Source of the DNA: Sulfurimicrobium lacus
GTDB lineage: Bacteria; Pseudomonadota; Gammaproteobacteria; Burkholderiales; Sulfuricellaceae
Assembly: GCF_011764585.1 (NCBI RefSeq)
Contig: NZ_AP022853.1
Coordinates: 1,967,501-2,031,500 of the forward strand
DNA length: 64,000 nucleotides
Direction: 5' to 3'
Shown here piece by piece: positions 26,301 through 34,317 of the stretch (its first letter is position 1; each line of letters begins with the position of its first letter). The position numbers were made by a program, and so were the translations under genes. The notes under the pieces were generated by a model. That model ran no database searches, was not told the DNA's origin, and was given only the letters and a program-made list of their open reading frames with translations.

Positions 26301-29300
26301 GCGAACAGATTACCCTGGCCGAACAAGGGCGCAGCATGATGCCACTGTTCACCTCACCTGAACAAGCCGGCATGACGCCCGACGAATTCGCCGCTTATCA
26401 AGCCCTTGGCGTGGATGCGACCAACGACGCTATTCAAGACCTGCAAGCGCGCGGCCTGCGCGACATGGCGTGGCTGCACAACGCGCGCGGCCGCGTCGTC
26501 AAGCAACTGCAAAAGGAAGCCAAGGCCAAGCGCGACGAAGTGCACATTGACATCCGGCGCGAGGTCATGAGCCAGCCGATTTATCGCGCCTGGCAATTCC
26601 TCACCGGCAAAGAAGTTGAAGGCGGCGAGCCAGTTGGGAGGCTGGACGCGGCGGCCGTGCGGGAACTCGATTTGCCGGAAGCAGTTAGCAAGCGCCTGCG
26701 CGACTTCAGTATGCTCAGAACAGAAGGGGGCTTGCATCCCGACACCGTGGCCGAAATGTTCGGCTTCACGTCCGGCGACGAACTGGTGCGCAAGCTGGCC
26801 CATGTGGAAACCCCCAAGGCAGAAATCGACGCGCTCACCGACGTGCGCATGCTGGAACAGTTCGGCGACCTGTCAAGCCACGAGGCCATTGAGAGGGCCG
26901 CCGACAAGGCCATCCACAACGACGCCCGTGCCCGCTTCGTGGCGACTGAAGCCAACGCCCTGGCGAAGGCAACCGGCCAGCGTAGGGTGCTCGCCAGCGC
27001 AGCCAAGGAATACGCGGCGGCGATGATTGCCCGCCTCAAGGTGCGCAATATCAAGCCGGGCCAGTACGCTAACGCGGAAGTGCGCGCAGCCAAGACCGCC
27101 GAGAAAGCCAGCAAGGCGGGCGACCTAGTCACGGCGGCGGCCGAGAAGCGCAACCAGTTGATTCAGGGCTACGCCACGCGCGCCGCATACGACGCCCAAG
27201 ATGAAGTAGACAAGGGCTTGCGCTACCTCAAGAAGTTTGAGGGCGACATCAAGAACCTGGACGCAGACTATGCCGAACAGATCGGCAACATGCTGGAACG
27301 GTTCGACCTGCGCAAGGGGCAAAGCAACAAGGCCGTCGACAAGCGCACCGCACTGGCCGAATGGATCAGGGCGCAGCGCGAGGCTGGTCTTGAGCCCGAC
27401 ATTCCCCGCGAATTGGAAAACGAGGCATTCCGCACGTCTTACAAGAATCTGACGGTAGAGGAATTCCGGGGGGTCATCGATACTGTGCGCCAGATCGAGC
27501 ACCTGGGCCGCTTGAAGCACAAGCTGCTGACGGCTGCCGACCAGCGCGCCTATGAGGTGGTGCGCGATGGAATCGCCGCGAGCATCCACGCGCATGCGCG
27601 GGACCGCGAGGCGGACACCCGCACGCCGACCACGAACATGGGCCGGGCAGTGCAGGGACTTAAACGCTTTTGGGCGGCGCATATCAAGGTAGCCACGTGG
27701 GCGCGCGTCATGGATGGCGGCAAGGACGGCGGCCCCGTGTGGGAGTATTTCGTGCGCAACGCCAACGTGGCGGGCGACCGGGAAACCACGATGCGCGCCG
27801 AAGCCACCGCCCGGCTGTCGGAGATCATCGCCCCGGTGTTCAAACTAGGCAAGATGGGCGGCAAAGGGCAGTTTTTCCCTAGCGTCAACCGCAGTCTGAA
27901 CCGCGAGGCGCGGATCGCCATCGCGCTTAATATGGGCAACGAGGGCAACATGCAGCGCCTGCTTGGTGGCGAAGGATGGACCATGGCCCAGCTCACCCCC
28001 GTGCTGCAATCCATGACTGCGCAGGAATGGCAAGCGGTGCAAGCCGTGTGGGATCACTTTGAGACATACCGGCCGCAGATCGCCGCTAAGGAGCGCCGCA
28101 TCTACGGCAAGGAGCCCGAATGGGTAGAGCCGCAGCCCTTTGCCGTGACTACGGCGGACGGCGCCACCGTCACGCTGCGCGGCGGCTATTACCCCATCAA
28201 GTATGACCCGGCTGCCAGCCAGCGTGCCGAGGAGCACGCCGACGCGGAAAGCGCCAAGCGTCAGTTGCAGGGGGCATACACCACGGCCACCACGCGCCGT
28301 AGCTTTACCAAGGCCCGCGTCGATGAAGTGCAAGGGCGACCGTTGCTCTACACCTTGTCGGGCTTGTACTCTGGTGTCAATGACGTGATTCACGACCTGG
28401 CCTGGCACGAGTGGTTGATCGACACCAACCGCCTGCTACGCTCGCACACCATCGACGCGGCCATCCGTAAGCACTACGGCCCTGAAGCTAAGCAGCAGTT
28501 CAAGACCTGGGCACAAGATATCGCCGAGGGCGAAAAGGGCGCGGATGCCGCCGTGGATCTGGCCCTCTCGCGCTTGCGCCAGGGGGTAAGTGTTGCCGGG
28601 TTGGGCTTCAACGTCATGAGCGCGCTTATCCAGCCGCTGGGCATTACGCAGTCCGTCACGCGCGTGGGCGCCGAATGGGTTGGGCGCGGTGTGCTCAAGT
28701 ACGTGGCGCACCCGATTGACCTCACCCGCACGGTCAACGAAATGTCCGACCTCATGGCGAACCGGGCGCGTACCCGCTTCCGCGAACTCAACGAGTTGCG
28801 CAACCAGGTACAGGATCAAACCGCATTCAAGGAACTGACCGGGCGCTATGCCTATTTCCTCATGATGCGCTGTCAGCAAATGGTCGACGTGCCGACCTGG
28901 TGGGGAGCCTACGAGAAGGCAATAGCCGAGGGCAACGGGGAAACCCGCGCCGTGTCCTTGGCTGACCAGGCCGTTATAGACGCCCAGGGCGGCGGGCAAA
29001 CCAAAGACCTATCAGCCATCGAGCGCGGCGGACCTTCGCAAAAGCTGTTCACGGTGTTCTACTCGTTCATGAACACGGCCCTGAACATCGGCGTGGACAA
29101 GACTATGGGCGCGGGCACCCCAGCCAAGCGCGCGAAGCTGGCGGTTGACTACGCCATGCTCTATGTGCTGCCGGCCATCCTTGGGTACTTCCTCAAGGCG
29201 GCACTGACCCCCGGCGACTCGGGTGACGATGATCCAGAAAAGCTCGCCAAGAAACTGATCGCCAACCAAATCGATTACTTGATGGGCCTCATGGTGGTGG

Positions 29301-29593
29301 CGCGCGAATTCTCGGGGGCGGCTAAATCCGTAGCGGGAGTCGAGGACTTCGGGAGGGCCTATTCCGGCCCAGCTGGTGCGCGTGTGGTATCTGATGCTTA
29401 TTCACTTGCGATCCAAACGAACCAGGGAGAGTTCGACGATGCCTTCCGCAAGGCCGCCGTCAACACGATAGGGGGCTTGTTCGGCCTGCCCAGCGCGCAG
29501 ATCAACCGCACGACCACCGGCATCGAAGCCCTGTCCGGGGGGAAGACCAACAACCCGGCCGCTGTCGTTTTCGGTTTTCAGGAGAAGCGATAG
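23381..29593 (+). CDS. Giant ejection/polyvalent protein with HExGH zincin motif
   Basis: The 2,070-residue protein is by far the largest in the prophage and lies where podoviruses encode the DNA-ejecting core protein. Residues 846-850 read HESGH, preceded by STFL and followed by FFMEVH, a zinc metallopeptidase signature as found in phage polyvalent proteins. The middle (about 1,000-1,500) is long, helical and rich in Ala/Lys/Arg. The last 300 residues include hydrophobic segments (AMLYVLPAILGYFLKAALTP) and end in NPAAVVFGFQEKR, as in large podovirus proteins carrying polyvalent-associated domains. Around residues 611-670 codon use is atypical and another frame is open (see 25212). Confidence 0.83.
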   Translation: MSNEFDAAVAAAMQPDQGQAARVGFSAASDTNPDAFAEAQRVARRTGVPVDTVINMPKEMKRQDAAGSIDFDAMAKTSPATASLLGDIEKAKIAHDNVDNLVRIEETLRPITRSARSALAGATFDLSSGAYGLLETGLKFIAPLGDPLAGTLLPENPLRRVASGFEDWRKGQAALADTVAGDQTGAGFIEQGINSGFRSFGQMAPGIAGTVMTGNPAFALGSAGAMQGSQSATKALDAGKSPLRALAYGAEDAAAEVATEMIPMGLLLKDLKAGAPLFRVLGHQIATEVPTEMTATAWQNFNEWANLNPDKPFSTYLEALPAAEAQTVIATITTSVLTAGMGKGVHAVANRMQQNQGKAQQASQNAELLGSLNQLAAYDKLLQRDAPTFEQFVAHAAEGGPVQQVFIDANTLMQSGVAEQVAAASPAVAAQLSDALQTGGQISIPIEEYTARIAPTEYAQSLIDHIKTDPEGFSRAEAQEYMQNHAEEMQAEVERTLTDKNGNDTFKASADVVRAEIKTQLDTAARFTPQVNDAYSAMVGNFYAVTAAKLGMTPEGLFQRYPLRIGAERVDGLQFDQADTPDTPDALLTAFDNADEISIEAPKASEQEIDDAQHLFLSAFPENATLYRRKSGVLSRIRQASDRAANELGGKAETARSHAGALGPFSAYQIEGEELPPDSFNPNGLLTVRVFGKEQVEAGLTQEPALTFAVSRGGELTVNGPSPSGETFAEFQKRGWADLGRDAKGEPQPGWSTLKDPNNPGKPLPISQITPLLADVHARVRAWRMEGYVGLHWSRATGALGGLPGMLNENGTAVFFQDKKTPRGAFNPASLSITLLKGADLSTFLHESGHFFMEVHADLAAKLQQDAESFGLDTLEPGERQIIADTDALLHWFGVRDLTTWHALNFEEKRAYHEQFARGFEAYLFEGKAPSIELQGLFQRFRAWMLSLYKELKALNVELTPEVRGVFDRMLATGEQITLAEQGRSMMPLFTSPEQAGMTPDEFAAYQALGVDATNDAIQDLQARGLRDMAWLHNARGRVVKQLQKEAKAKRDEVHIDIRREVMSQPIYRAWQFLTGKEVEGGEPVGRLDAAAVRELDLPEAVSKRLRDFSMLRTEGGLHPDTVAEMFGFTSGDELVRKLAHVETPKAEIDALTDVRMLEQFGDLSSHEAIERAADKAIHNDARARFVATEANALAKATGQRRVLASAAKEYAAAMIARLKVRNIKPGQYANAEVRAAKTAEKASKAGDLVTAAAEKRNQLIQGYATRAAYDAQDEVDKGLRYLKKFEGDIKNLDADYAEQIGNMLERFDLRKGQSNKAVDKRTALAEWIRAQREAGLEPDIPRELENEAFRTSYKNLTVEEFRGVIDTVRQIEHLGRLKHKLLTAADQRAYEVVRDGIAASIHAHARDREADTRTPTTNMGRAVQGLKRFWAAHIKVATWARVMDGGKDGGPVWEYFVRNANVAGDRETTMRAEATARLSEIIAPVFKLGKMGGKGQFFPSVNRSLNREARIAIALNMGNEGNMQRLLGGEGWTMAQLTPVLQSMTAQEWQAVQAVWDHFETYRPQIAAKERRIYGKEPEWVEPQPFAVTTADGATVTLRGGYYPIKYDPAASQRAEEHADAESAKRQLQGAYTTATTRRSFTKARVDEVQGRPLLYTLSGLYSGVNDVIHDLAWHEWLIDTNRLLRSHTIDAAIRKHYGPEAKQQFKTWAQDIAEGEKGADAAVDLALSRLRQGVSVAGLGFNVMSALIQPLGITQSVTRVGAEWVGRGVLKYVAHPIDLTRTVNEMSDLMANRARTRFRELNELRNQVQDQTAFKELTGRYAYFLMMRCQQMVDVPTWWGAYEKAIAEGNGETRAVSLADQAVIDAQGGGQTKDLSAIERGGPSQKLFTVFYSFMNTALNIGVDKTMGAGTPAKRAKLAVDYAMLYVLPAILGYFLKAALTPGDSGDDDPEKLAKKLIANQIDYLMGLMVVAREFSGAAKSVAGVEDFGRAYSGPAGARVVSDAYSLAIQTNQGEFDDAFRKAAVNTIGGLFGLPSAQINRTTTGIEALSGGKTNNPAAVVFGFQEKR
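25212..25391 (+). CDS. Candidate 59-residue gene nested in the giant protein gene
   Basis: In the +1 frame relative to the giant gene, an ATG preceded by AGGAG at seven bases opens 59 codons. The product starts MRNIFSYPLSQRTPRCIGE and ends RWGRSPHTK. It is polar and looks like a folded protein, with a run such as MSSEERQKQHEAMLARWG. About two thirds of its codons end in G or C, against about half in the host frame over the same stretch, where rare codons (CTA, ATA, AGA, GGA) cluster. Either an overprinted gene or an ancestral frame absorbed into the large protein. Confidence 0.45.
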   Translation: MRNIFSYPLSQRTPRCIGENPEYLAEYAKRQTAPPMSSEERQKQHEAMLARWGRSPHTK

Positions 29594-29594
29594 G

Positions 29595-29626
29595 GTGCAC
29601 GTAGCGGTAATCATGGGGGATAGCCT
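29595..29626 (+). promoter_or_regulatory. Late promoter-like motif, copy 4
   Basis: GTGCACGTA at 29595-29603, 17 bases, TAGCCT at 29621-29626. It follows the stop of the giant gene by one base and leads to the tail fibre, with a leader of about 23 bases and an AGGAG ribosome site before the ATG at 29656. Confidence 0.75.
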
Positions 29627-29655
29627 TACGGCGATATCTCCCAGGAGCGTCAGCA

Positions 29656-30852
29656 ATGTCCATTTCAAGCGCAACGCGCAAAGCCGGGCCCTATTCCTGC
29701 AATGGCGCGACGGTAGCGTTTCCATTCTCCTTCAAGGTTTTTGCCGCAGGCGACGTGCGCGTCGTTCTGACCGAAGCGGCCGGTATAGAAAGCGATCTCA
29801 CGATAGCCATGAATTACAGCGTGGCTATCAATGCAGACCAGGACGCCAACCCTGGCGGTACGGTAACGACCGTTGCGACCTACGCCACCGGCTACCTCAT
29901 CACGCTAACCAGCCAGGTGCAAAACCTGCAGCCTGTCACCTTGACCAACCAGGGCGGGTTCTATCCGAAGGTCATCAACGACGCCCTGGACCGCCTGACC
30001 ATCCTTGTGCAACAGGTGGCAGAACAGGTCGGCCGCGCCGTCAAGGTAGGGATTTCCAGTGCGACAAGTCCGGACCAGCTCATCGCCACGCTGCTTACCG
30101 CTGTAGCGAACGCCCTGACATATTCGGGCAATGCGAGCAGCAGCGCCACCGCAGCCGCTAATAGCGCCGCGTCAGCCGCCGCGTCAGCTGCTGCTGCTAT
30201 TGCGACACCGGTGGCTGCCCCCATCCATGCAGCCCCGTCTGCTGCGCTAGTGGATGCTGATGAGATGGGCTTCTGGGATAGCGTATCGCTCGGCCTGAGT
30301 AAGGTTACGTGGGCGAATGTCAAGGCAACCCTCAAGACCTACCTTGACACGTTATATGCAGCCAAGGGCTCAAACACCGACATAACTTCGCTCACGCCGT
30401 CCTCTCCCGGAACAATCAACAACATGGCGATAGGCGGCGGCACTCCGCTGGCTGGCGCATTCACTACGCTCACGGCGAATGGCGGTATTCAGTCAACCTC
30501 ACCATCGGCTCTTATCGGTTATGGAACTGGATCTGGCGGAATGGTAACTCAGACCACCAGCAAGTCAACAGCGGTCACGCTGAATAAACCCGGTGGCCAG
30601 ATCGTAATGAATAACGCTGCGTTGGCATCCGGCGTTGCGGTTACGTTCCAGCTTAACAATTCTTTAATCTCTCCATCAGACATGGTCGATGTTGTCGTTT
30701 CTGACTCTGTCGCTACCGCTGGAAGTTATGAGGTGTGGTCTTCTGATGCTAGGGCAGGAAACTGCCAGATCACTTTACGCAACATTTCTGCAGGATCGCT
30801 GAGTAACGCGGTAGTCCTGCAGTTCGGTGTAAGAAAAGGGGTAACCGTATGA
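29656..30852 (+). CDS. Tail fibre protein
   Basis: The 398-residue protein starts MSISSATRKAGPYSCNGATV, with an N-terminal part (to about residue 120) of the kind that attaches podovirus fibres to the tail, followed by an Ala/Ser-rich coiled stretch (SATAAANSAASAAASAAAA) and a beta-rich C-terminus typical of trimeric fibres. It should bind the host surface. The C-terminal third has lower GC than the head genes. Its stop overlaps the ATG of a 19-codon frame. Confidence 0.85.
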   Translation: MSISSATRKAGPYSCNGATVAFPFSFKVFAAGDVRVVLTEAAGIESDLTIAMNYSVAINADQDANPGGTVTTVATYATGYLITLTSQVQNLQPVTLTNQGGFYPKVINDALDRLTILVQQVAEQVGRAVKVGISSATSPDQLIATLLTAVANALTYSGNASSSATAAANSAASAAASAAAAIATPVAAPIHAAPSAALVDADEMGFWDSVSLGLSKVTWANVKATLKTYLDTLYAAKGSNTDITSLTPSSPGTINNMAIGGGTPLAGAFTTLTANGGIQSTSPSALIGYGTGSGGMVTQTTSKSTAVTLNKPGGQIVMNNAALASGVAVTFQLNNSLISPSDMVDVVVSDSVATAGSYEVWSSDARAGNCQITLRNISAGSLSNAVVLQFGVRKGVTV

Positions 30853-30908
30853 TCTATCTTGCTGGTGTTTGTCATGACATCAAATCAAACACGATGGCGG
30901 GTTGGTAA
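30849..30908 (+). CDS. 19-codon micro-ORF between fibre and esterase genes
   Basis: An ATG overlapping the fibre stop (ATGA), preceded by AAGGGG, opens a 19-codon frame (MIYLAGVCHDIKSNTMAGW) whose TAA ends one base before the ATG of the esterase gene. It may couple translation of the two tail genes or be the remnant of a lost gene. Confidence 0.4.
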   Translation: MIYLAGVCHDIKSNTMAGW

Positions 30909-30909
30909 A

Positions 30910-32124
30910 ATGGAGCAAATAATCGACAGAAACATTGGCGTGCATTTCGGGGATATGGACGCGCCATTTCCGTTTGCCGGCGTGGCCTCGATGTTCGATG
31001 GAAACCTGGTTGCCAATAATCCGAATTTCGGCGCTTACAAGGCCGGCACAAATGGCTATATCGGGACAGAGTTTACAGCCGGGAAAATTTTCAGCCGAGC
31101 GCTTTATTACGGCTGGAATGACCGTGGAATTCTGGACGATGGATCTGCAGGAACGGTGTACATCTATGGTAAAAAAGGCGCGCCAGCAAACGGGACTGAC
31201 GGGTTGCTGATAGGTCAGGCTTCGTTCAGTGAGCCATCGCCGCTGGCATACGGTTCTCCGCTGACGATCAATTCGATGGATACGGTGAATGCATACACCC
31301 ACATATGGGCATATGTGACGACCGCTGCGGCGACAGGGATCTGCGGTGCCGAACTGGAAATGTACGAATTGACCAGCGCTGTCCAGCAGCACGTGAAGCC
31401 AGCCGCGATCTTTATCGGCGCCGGACAGAGCAACATGGTTGGCGCGGCGCCGGTTCCGGACCAAGCGATTTATGTAAATCGCGCTCGCATCATGATGTTC
31501 GCCCTGGATGGAACGGTTAAACCGGCCTCCGACCCGATCATGGACCCAACCGGCTCGCTTTGGCCGCAATTCGACAACTCCGCAGTCGGGTGCGGCACCA
31601 TGCTGCCTTTCGCAAACAGCGTCGTTGCCAATTTCAAAAATTTCGATGCACTAATCGTCAACTCCTCGAAGGGATCGACCAGCATCGATCTATGGGCAAA
31701 GGGCGGAGAACTGTACAACGGCATGATCGCCAGAACCAAGTTAGCGCTTTCGGCCGCCCCATATGGCAGTTTTATCGCCGGGATGGTTTGGCAGCAGGGC
31801 GAGAGCGACACATTCACGGAAGCATCGTCAACTGCATGGGTAGATAAATTCCATGCGCTGGTCGCCAACGTGCGAACGGATTTGAACATGCCAGACCTCC
31901 CGGTCGTGTTCGTAGGGCTGGGGCCATATGACGCTTTCGCACCTGGTTGGCCACAGCTGCGATTCTCGCAGCAATTCATGCGGCTCCCTGCAAATTGTCT
32001 GTATGTGAAAACGTTCGATCTGGCAAACGTTGCGAGTCCGGACTGGCTGGTAACCGGATCAGTAGTGACCATTGGTGAGCGCGTTTCGAAAGCGATGCTG
32101 CAGTTGCTTCCAGAAATGTTTTAG
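30910..32124 (+). CDS. SGNH-type acetylesterase on phage tail
   Basis: The 404-residue protein has the SASA/SGNH esterase blocks GAGQSNMVG (nucleophile Ser) near residue 175 and MVWQQGESD near residue 300. Family members remove O-acetyl groups from sialic acids or other sugars. Next to the tail fibre it probably deacetylates host capsule or O-antigen during adsorption. The N-terminal 120 residues are beta-rich and may attach it to the virion. ATG 30910 is preferred because the micro-ORF ends one base upstream; in-frame starts at 30859 (TTG) and 30874 (ATG) are possible. Confidence 0.8.
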   Translation: MEQIIDRNIGVHFGDMDAPFPFAGVASMFDGNLVANNPNFGAYKAGTNGYIGTEFTAGKIFSRALYYGWNDRGILDDGSAGTVYIYGKKGAPANGTDGLLIGQASFSEPSPLAYGSPLTINSMDTVNAYTHIWAYVTTAAATGICGAELEMYELTSAVQQHVKPAAIFIGAGQSNMVGAAPVPDQAIYVNRARIMMFALDGTVKPASDPIMDPTGSLWPQFDNSAVGCGTMLPFANSVVANFKNFDALIVNSSKGSTSIDLWAKGGELYNGMIARTKLALSAAPYGSFIAGMVWQQGESDTFTEASSTAWVDKFHALVANVRTDLNMPDLPVVFVGLGPYDAFAPGWPQLRFSQQFMRLPANCLYVKTFDLANVASPDWLVTGSVVTIGERVSKAMLQLLPEMF

Positions 32125-32179
32125 CTTAAACCGTGGCACTGCGAGAAGAGTATCTGGATATAACTCGGAAAGAAGAAAA

Positions 32180-32635
32180 ATGGCAGATCAAGAGGAGCAG
32201 GAAATGTTGGTTCAACTAGCCGAATTGCGCCAACAGATGACGGCCATGGGGAATTCCGTCGATGAAATAAAATCCTCTGTGAAGGAGGTAATCGCGCTCG
32301 ATAGAACCATCGCCGAGCTTTCGATTCACTACCAGCAGCAGGCCAAAGAAATCCAAACCCAGTGGGCAAAGATAGACACTAACCATCGTGACATCGAGAA
32401 CGTCGAAAAGGCCGCACAAAAGAGCACGCGCGATGTCGACAGCAAGGCTGAAGAATGGATCAACAAGGCCCGCGGCGCATGGTGGACGGCAATGATTTTT
32501 GGCGGGGCCATTCAGCTCGGCGTGATGGCAATGATGGGGTGGACGTTCACGCATATCCGATCCGTCGAGGATGGCGTGCTGTTGCTCAATCAGCGAGTCA
32601 TCCAGCTTGAACAACAGAGAGGTCCGCGCCAGTGA
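32180..32635 (+). CDS. Coiled-coil protein with C-terminal membrane helix, lysis region
   Basis: The 151-residue product (MADQEEQEMLVQLAELRQQM...) has a charged coiled coil over residues 1-95. One hydrophobic stretch follows (AWWTAMIFGGAIQLGVMAMM), then a short amphipathic tail. Such proteins occur in podovirus lysis cassettes and may act as a holin or holin modulator. The start follows an A-rich AGAAG; upstream in-frame codons are not coding-like. Its stop overlaps the GTG of the next gene. Confidence 0.7.
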   Translation: MADQEEQEMLVQLAELRQQMTAMGNSVDEIKSSVKEVIALDRTIAELSIHYQQQAKEIQTQWAKIDTNHRDIENVEKAAQKSTRDVDSKAEEWINKARGAWWTAMIFGGAIQLGVMAMMGWTFTHIRSVEDGVLLLNQRVIQLEQQRGPRQ

Positions 32636-32811
32636 AATCCAGAAAATTTATCCTGGCGCTGTTATCCATGCTCAGCGCCTCCATCCTGTGCGCTACTGGC
32701 CATATCGCTGATGGCGTCTATTCAGCCGTGGTGATCGCCACGGTCGGGGCGTACATGGCCGCCAACGTCACGCAAAAGGCAACCGCTAAACCATTGGAGA
32801 ATCCGGCATGA
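32632..32811 (+). CDS. Small two-helix membrane protein, holin candidate
   Basis: A 59-residue product from a GTG start overlapping the preceding stop (GTGA). It starts MKSRKFILALLSMLSASILC and has two hydrophobic segments separated by a short polar turn (GHIADGVYS), then a polar tail. Its ATG-TGA overlap with the muralytic enzyme gene and its topology fit a class II holin. Confidence 0.65.
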   Translation: MKSRKFILALLSMLSASILCATGHIADGVYSAVVIATVGAYMAANVTQKATAKPLENPA

Positions 32812-33746
32812 AAACGCCTCGTCATCGTTCGCTTTTTCTTTTCGGCTGGGCCATCCTTGCCGCCCTTGCGTCCTTCTATACAGATCCTGACGCGCATGGC
32901 CTGTCGACGCTGCTCGGCGGGCTGGCCATCGTGCAGGGGGTTTGGGCCGTCGCAGCCGCCCACTGGGGCCGCAAAGCGCTTACGGACTATCCGGAGGCCG
33001 ATCAGCGCAGCCTGTTCGCCAAGGCAGCGGAGAGCCCCTCCGGCGCCGGACTGGCGCTTATTGCCCTGGCCATTGTGTTCGTCGGGTTGCTGATGGTATT
33101 CGCGCCGCGCGCCCATGCAGGCACCTTGCCGGCCGGATTCGCCACGTATGGCCCTGTTCTGAAGGCAGAGCAGCGGCGTTACTGGCCAGGACACCCGGAT
33201 CCGGCCGCTTTGGCCGCGTTGATCGAGCAGGAGTCTTGCGTCAGCCTCAAGTCGCCTCGCTGCTGGAATCCTTCCGCCCGCCTCAAGTCGGCGCGAGAAG
33301 AGGGCGCCGGAATGGGCCAGATCACCCGGGGCTATCGCGCCGACAGATCCATTCGATTTGATGCTCTGGCGGAACTGAGCAGCAGATACGGCACGGAGTT
33401 GTCCGGATGGTCCTGGGATAATGTCTATCGTCGCCCGGATCTGCAATTGCGTGCCGTGGTGCTCATGTCCCGCGATGCCGCCATGGCTTTTCGCGGTGCG
33501 CCTGAATGGCTGGAATTCGGTGATGCGGGATACAACGGCGGCGTTGCCGGTGTACAGAAGGAGCGCAGGGCCTGCAAACTCACCAAAGGCTGCGATCCGG
33601 GGAAATGGTTCGGCAATGTGGAATTGCACTGCCTAAAGTCCAGGCAACCGATCTACGGCGGTCGCTCTGCTTGTGACATTAATCGCGAGCATCCGCGCAA
33701 TGTCTTTTTGGTTCGTCGGGATAAGTACGTTGGAGCAATGTCATGA
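32808..33746 (+). CDS. Membrane-anchored transglycosylase, probable endolysin
   Basis: The 312-residue protein has three N-terminal hydrophobic segments (LFLFGWAILAALASFY, LLGGLAIVQGVWAVAAA, GLALIALAIVFVGLLMVF) and, after residue 110, an SLT-like domain with the catalytic Glu in ALIEQESC, then GAGMGQITRGY and GDAGYNGGVAGVQ. It lies between the holin candidates and the spanins. The hydrophobic N-terminus suggests membrane tethering or a signal-arrest-release mode, both inferred. The next gene's start overlaps its stop. Confidence 0.82.
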   Translation: MKTPRHRSLFLFGWAILAALASFYTDPDAHGLSTLLGGLAIVQGVWAVAAAHWGRKALTDYPEADQRSLFAKAAESPSGAGLALIALAIVFVGLLMVFAPRAHAGTLPAGFATYGPVLKAEQRRYWPGHPDPAALAALIEQESCVSLKSPRCWNPSARLKSAREEGAGMGQITRGYRADRSIRFDALAELSSRYGTELSGWSWDNVYRRPDLQLRAVVLMSRDAAMAFRGAPEWLEFGDAGYNGGVAGVQKERRACKLTKGCDPGKWFGNVELHCLKSRQPIYGGRSACDINREHPRNVFLVRRDKYVGAMS

Positions 33747-34255
33747 GCCGTCTTATCGGATTGATTACGGCGAATCCAGCCGTGTTGCTATGGATGGCGC
33801 TGGGCGCGTTCCTGCTAGGGCTTTCTTCGGGTGGCGCTGGTGCCTGGTGGGTCCAAGGGCTACGCCTTTCCGCCGTACAAGCCGAGTACGTCGGTTTTGT
33901 TGCCACAACCAAAGCCGAAGGCGAGGCCGCGCAGAAACTGGCGACCGCAGCTGCCACAGAAGACAAACGAAAAAAGGAGAATTCCGACCATGACTATAAA
34001 ACAACTATTGCCAGCCTTAATGCTGACATTAAGCGCCTGCGCGACGCCCGTTCCGGTAGCCGTTTCGTGCCCGCCGCCCCCTCCGGTTCCAGACGTGTTG
34101 ACCTCGCCTGCTTCGACCGGGACGAGCTTGAGCGCACGATACGAGAGTTCGATACGACAATTCAAGGACTCGTTGACGAAGGCAGCGCGGACGCCGTAGG
34201 ACTCAACGTGGCACGCTTCTGGGCTGCCAATATCCGCAAAATCGATGCGAAATGA
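33743..34255 (+). CDS. Inner-membrane spanin (Rz-like)
   Basis: The 170-residue protein has one N-terminal membrane helix (AVLLWMALGAFLLGLSSGG) and a periplasmic helical domain (ATTKAEGEAAQKLATAAATEDKRKKE...). An outer-membrane lipoprotein gene is nested within it in another frame, the classical Rz/Rz1 arrangement. It should fuse inner and outer membranes in the last step of lysis. The ATG overlaps the endolysin stop. Confidence 0.88.
   Translation: MSRLIGLITANPAVLLWMALGAFLLGLSSGGAGAWWVQGLRLSAVQAEYVGFVATTKAEGEAAQKLATAAATEDKRKKENSDHDYKTTIASLNADIKRLRDARSGSRFVPAAPSGSRRVDLACFDRDELERTIREFDTTIQGLVDEGSADAVGLNVARFWAANIRKIDAK
33990..34199 (+). CDS. Outer-membrane spanin lipoprotein (Rz1-like), nested in Rz
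   Basis: The 69-residue product starts MTIKQLLPALMLTLSAC, with a clear lipobox (LSAC), followed by a Pro/Val-rich stretch (TPVPVAVSCPPPPPVP), both hallmarks of Rz1. AAAAGGAG lies at the right distance from the ATG. It is wholly inside the Rz gene in the +1 frame. Confidence 0.87.
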   Translation: MTIKQLLPALMLTLSACATPVPVAVSCPPPPPVPDVLTSPASTGTSLSARYESSIRQFKDSLTKAARTP

Positions 34256-34317
34256 AACGAGCCGTGAGGTTGAACGGGCTGATTGATTTTGAAACGTCAG
34301 CCAAGGGTGAGTAGTCC

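Noticed and set aside
29656-32124. Diversity-generating retroelement as in BPP-1
   Set aside because: No reverse transcriptase and no template/variable repeat pair is seen near the fibre or esterase genes.
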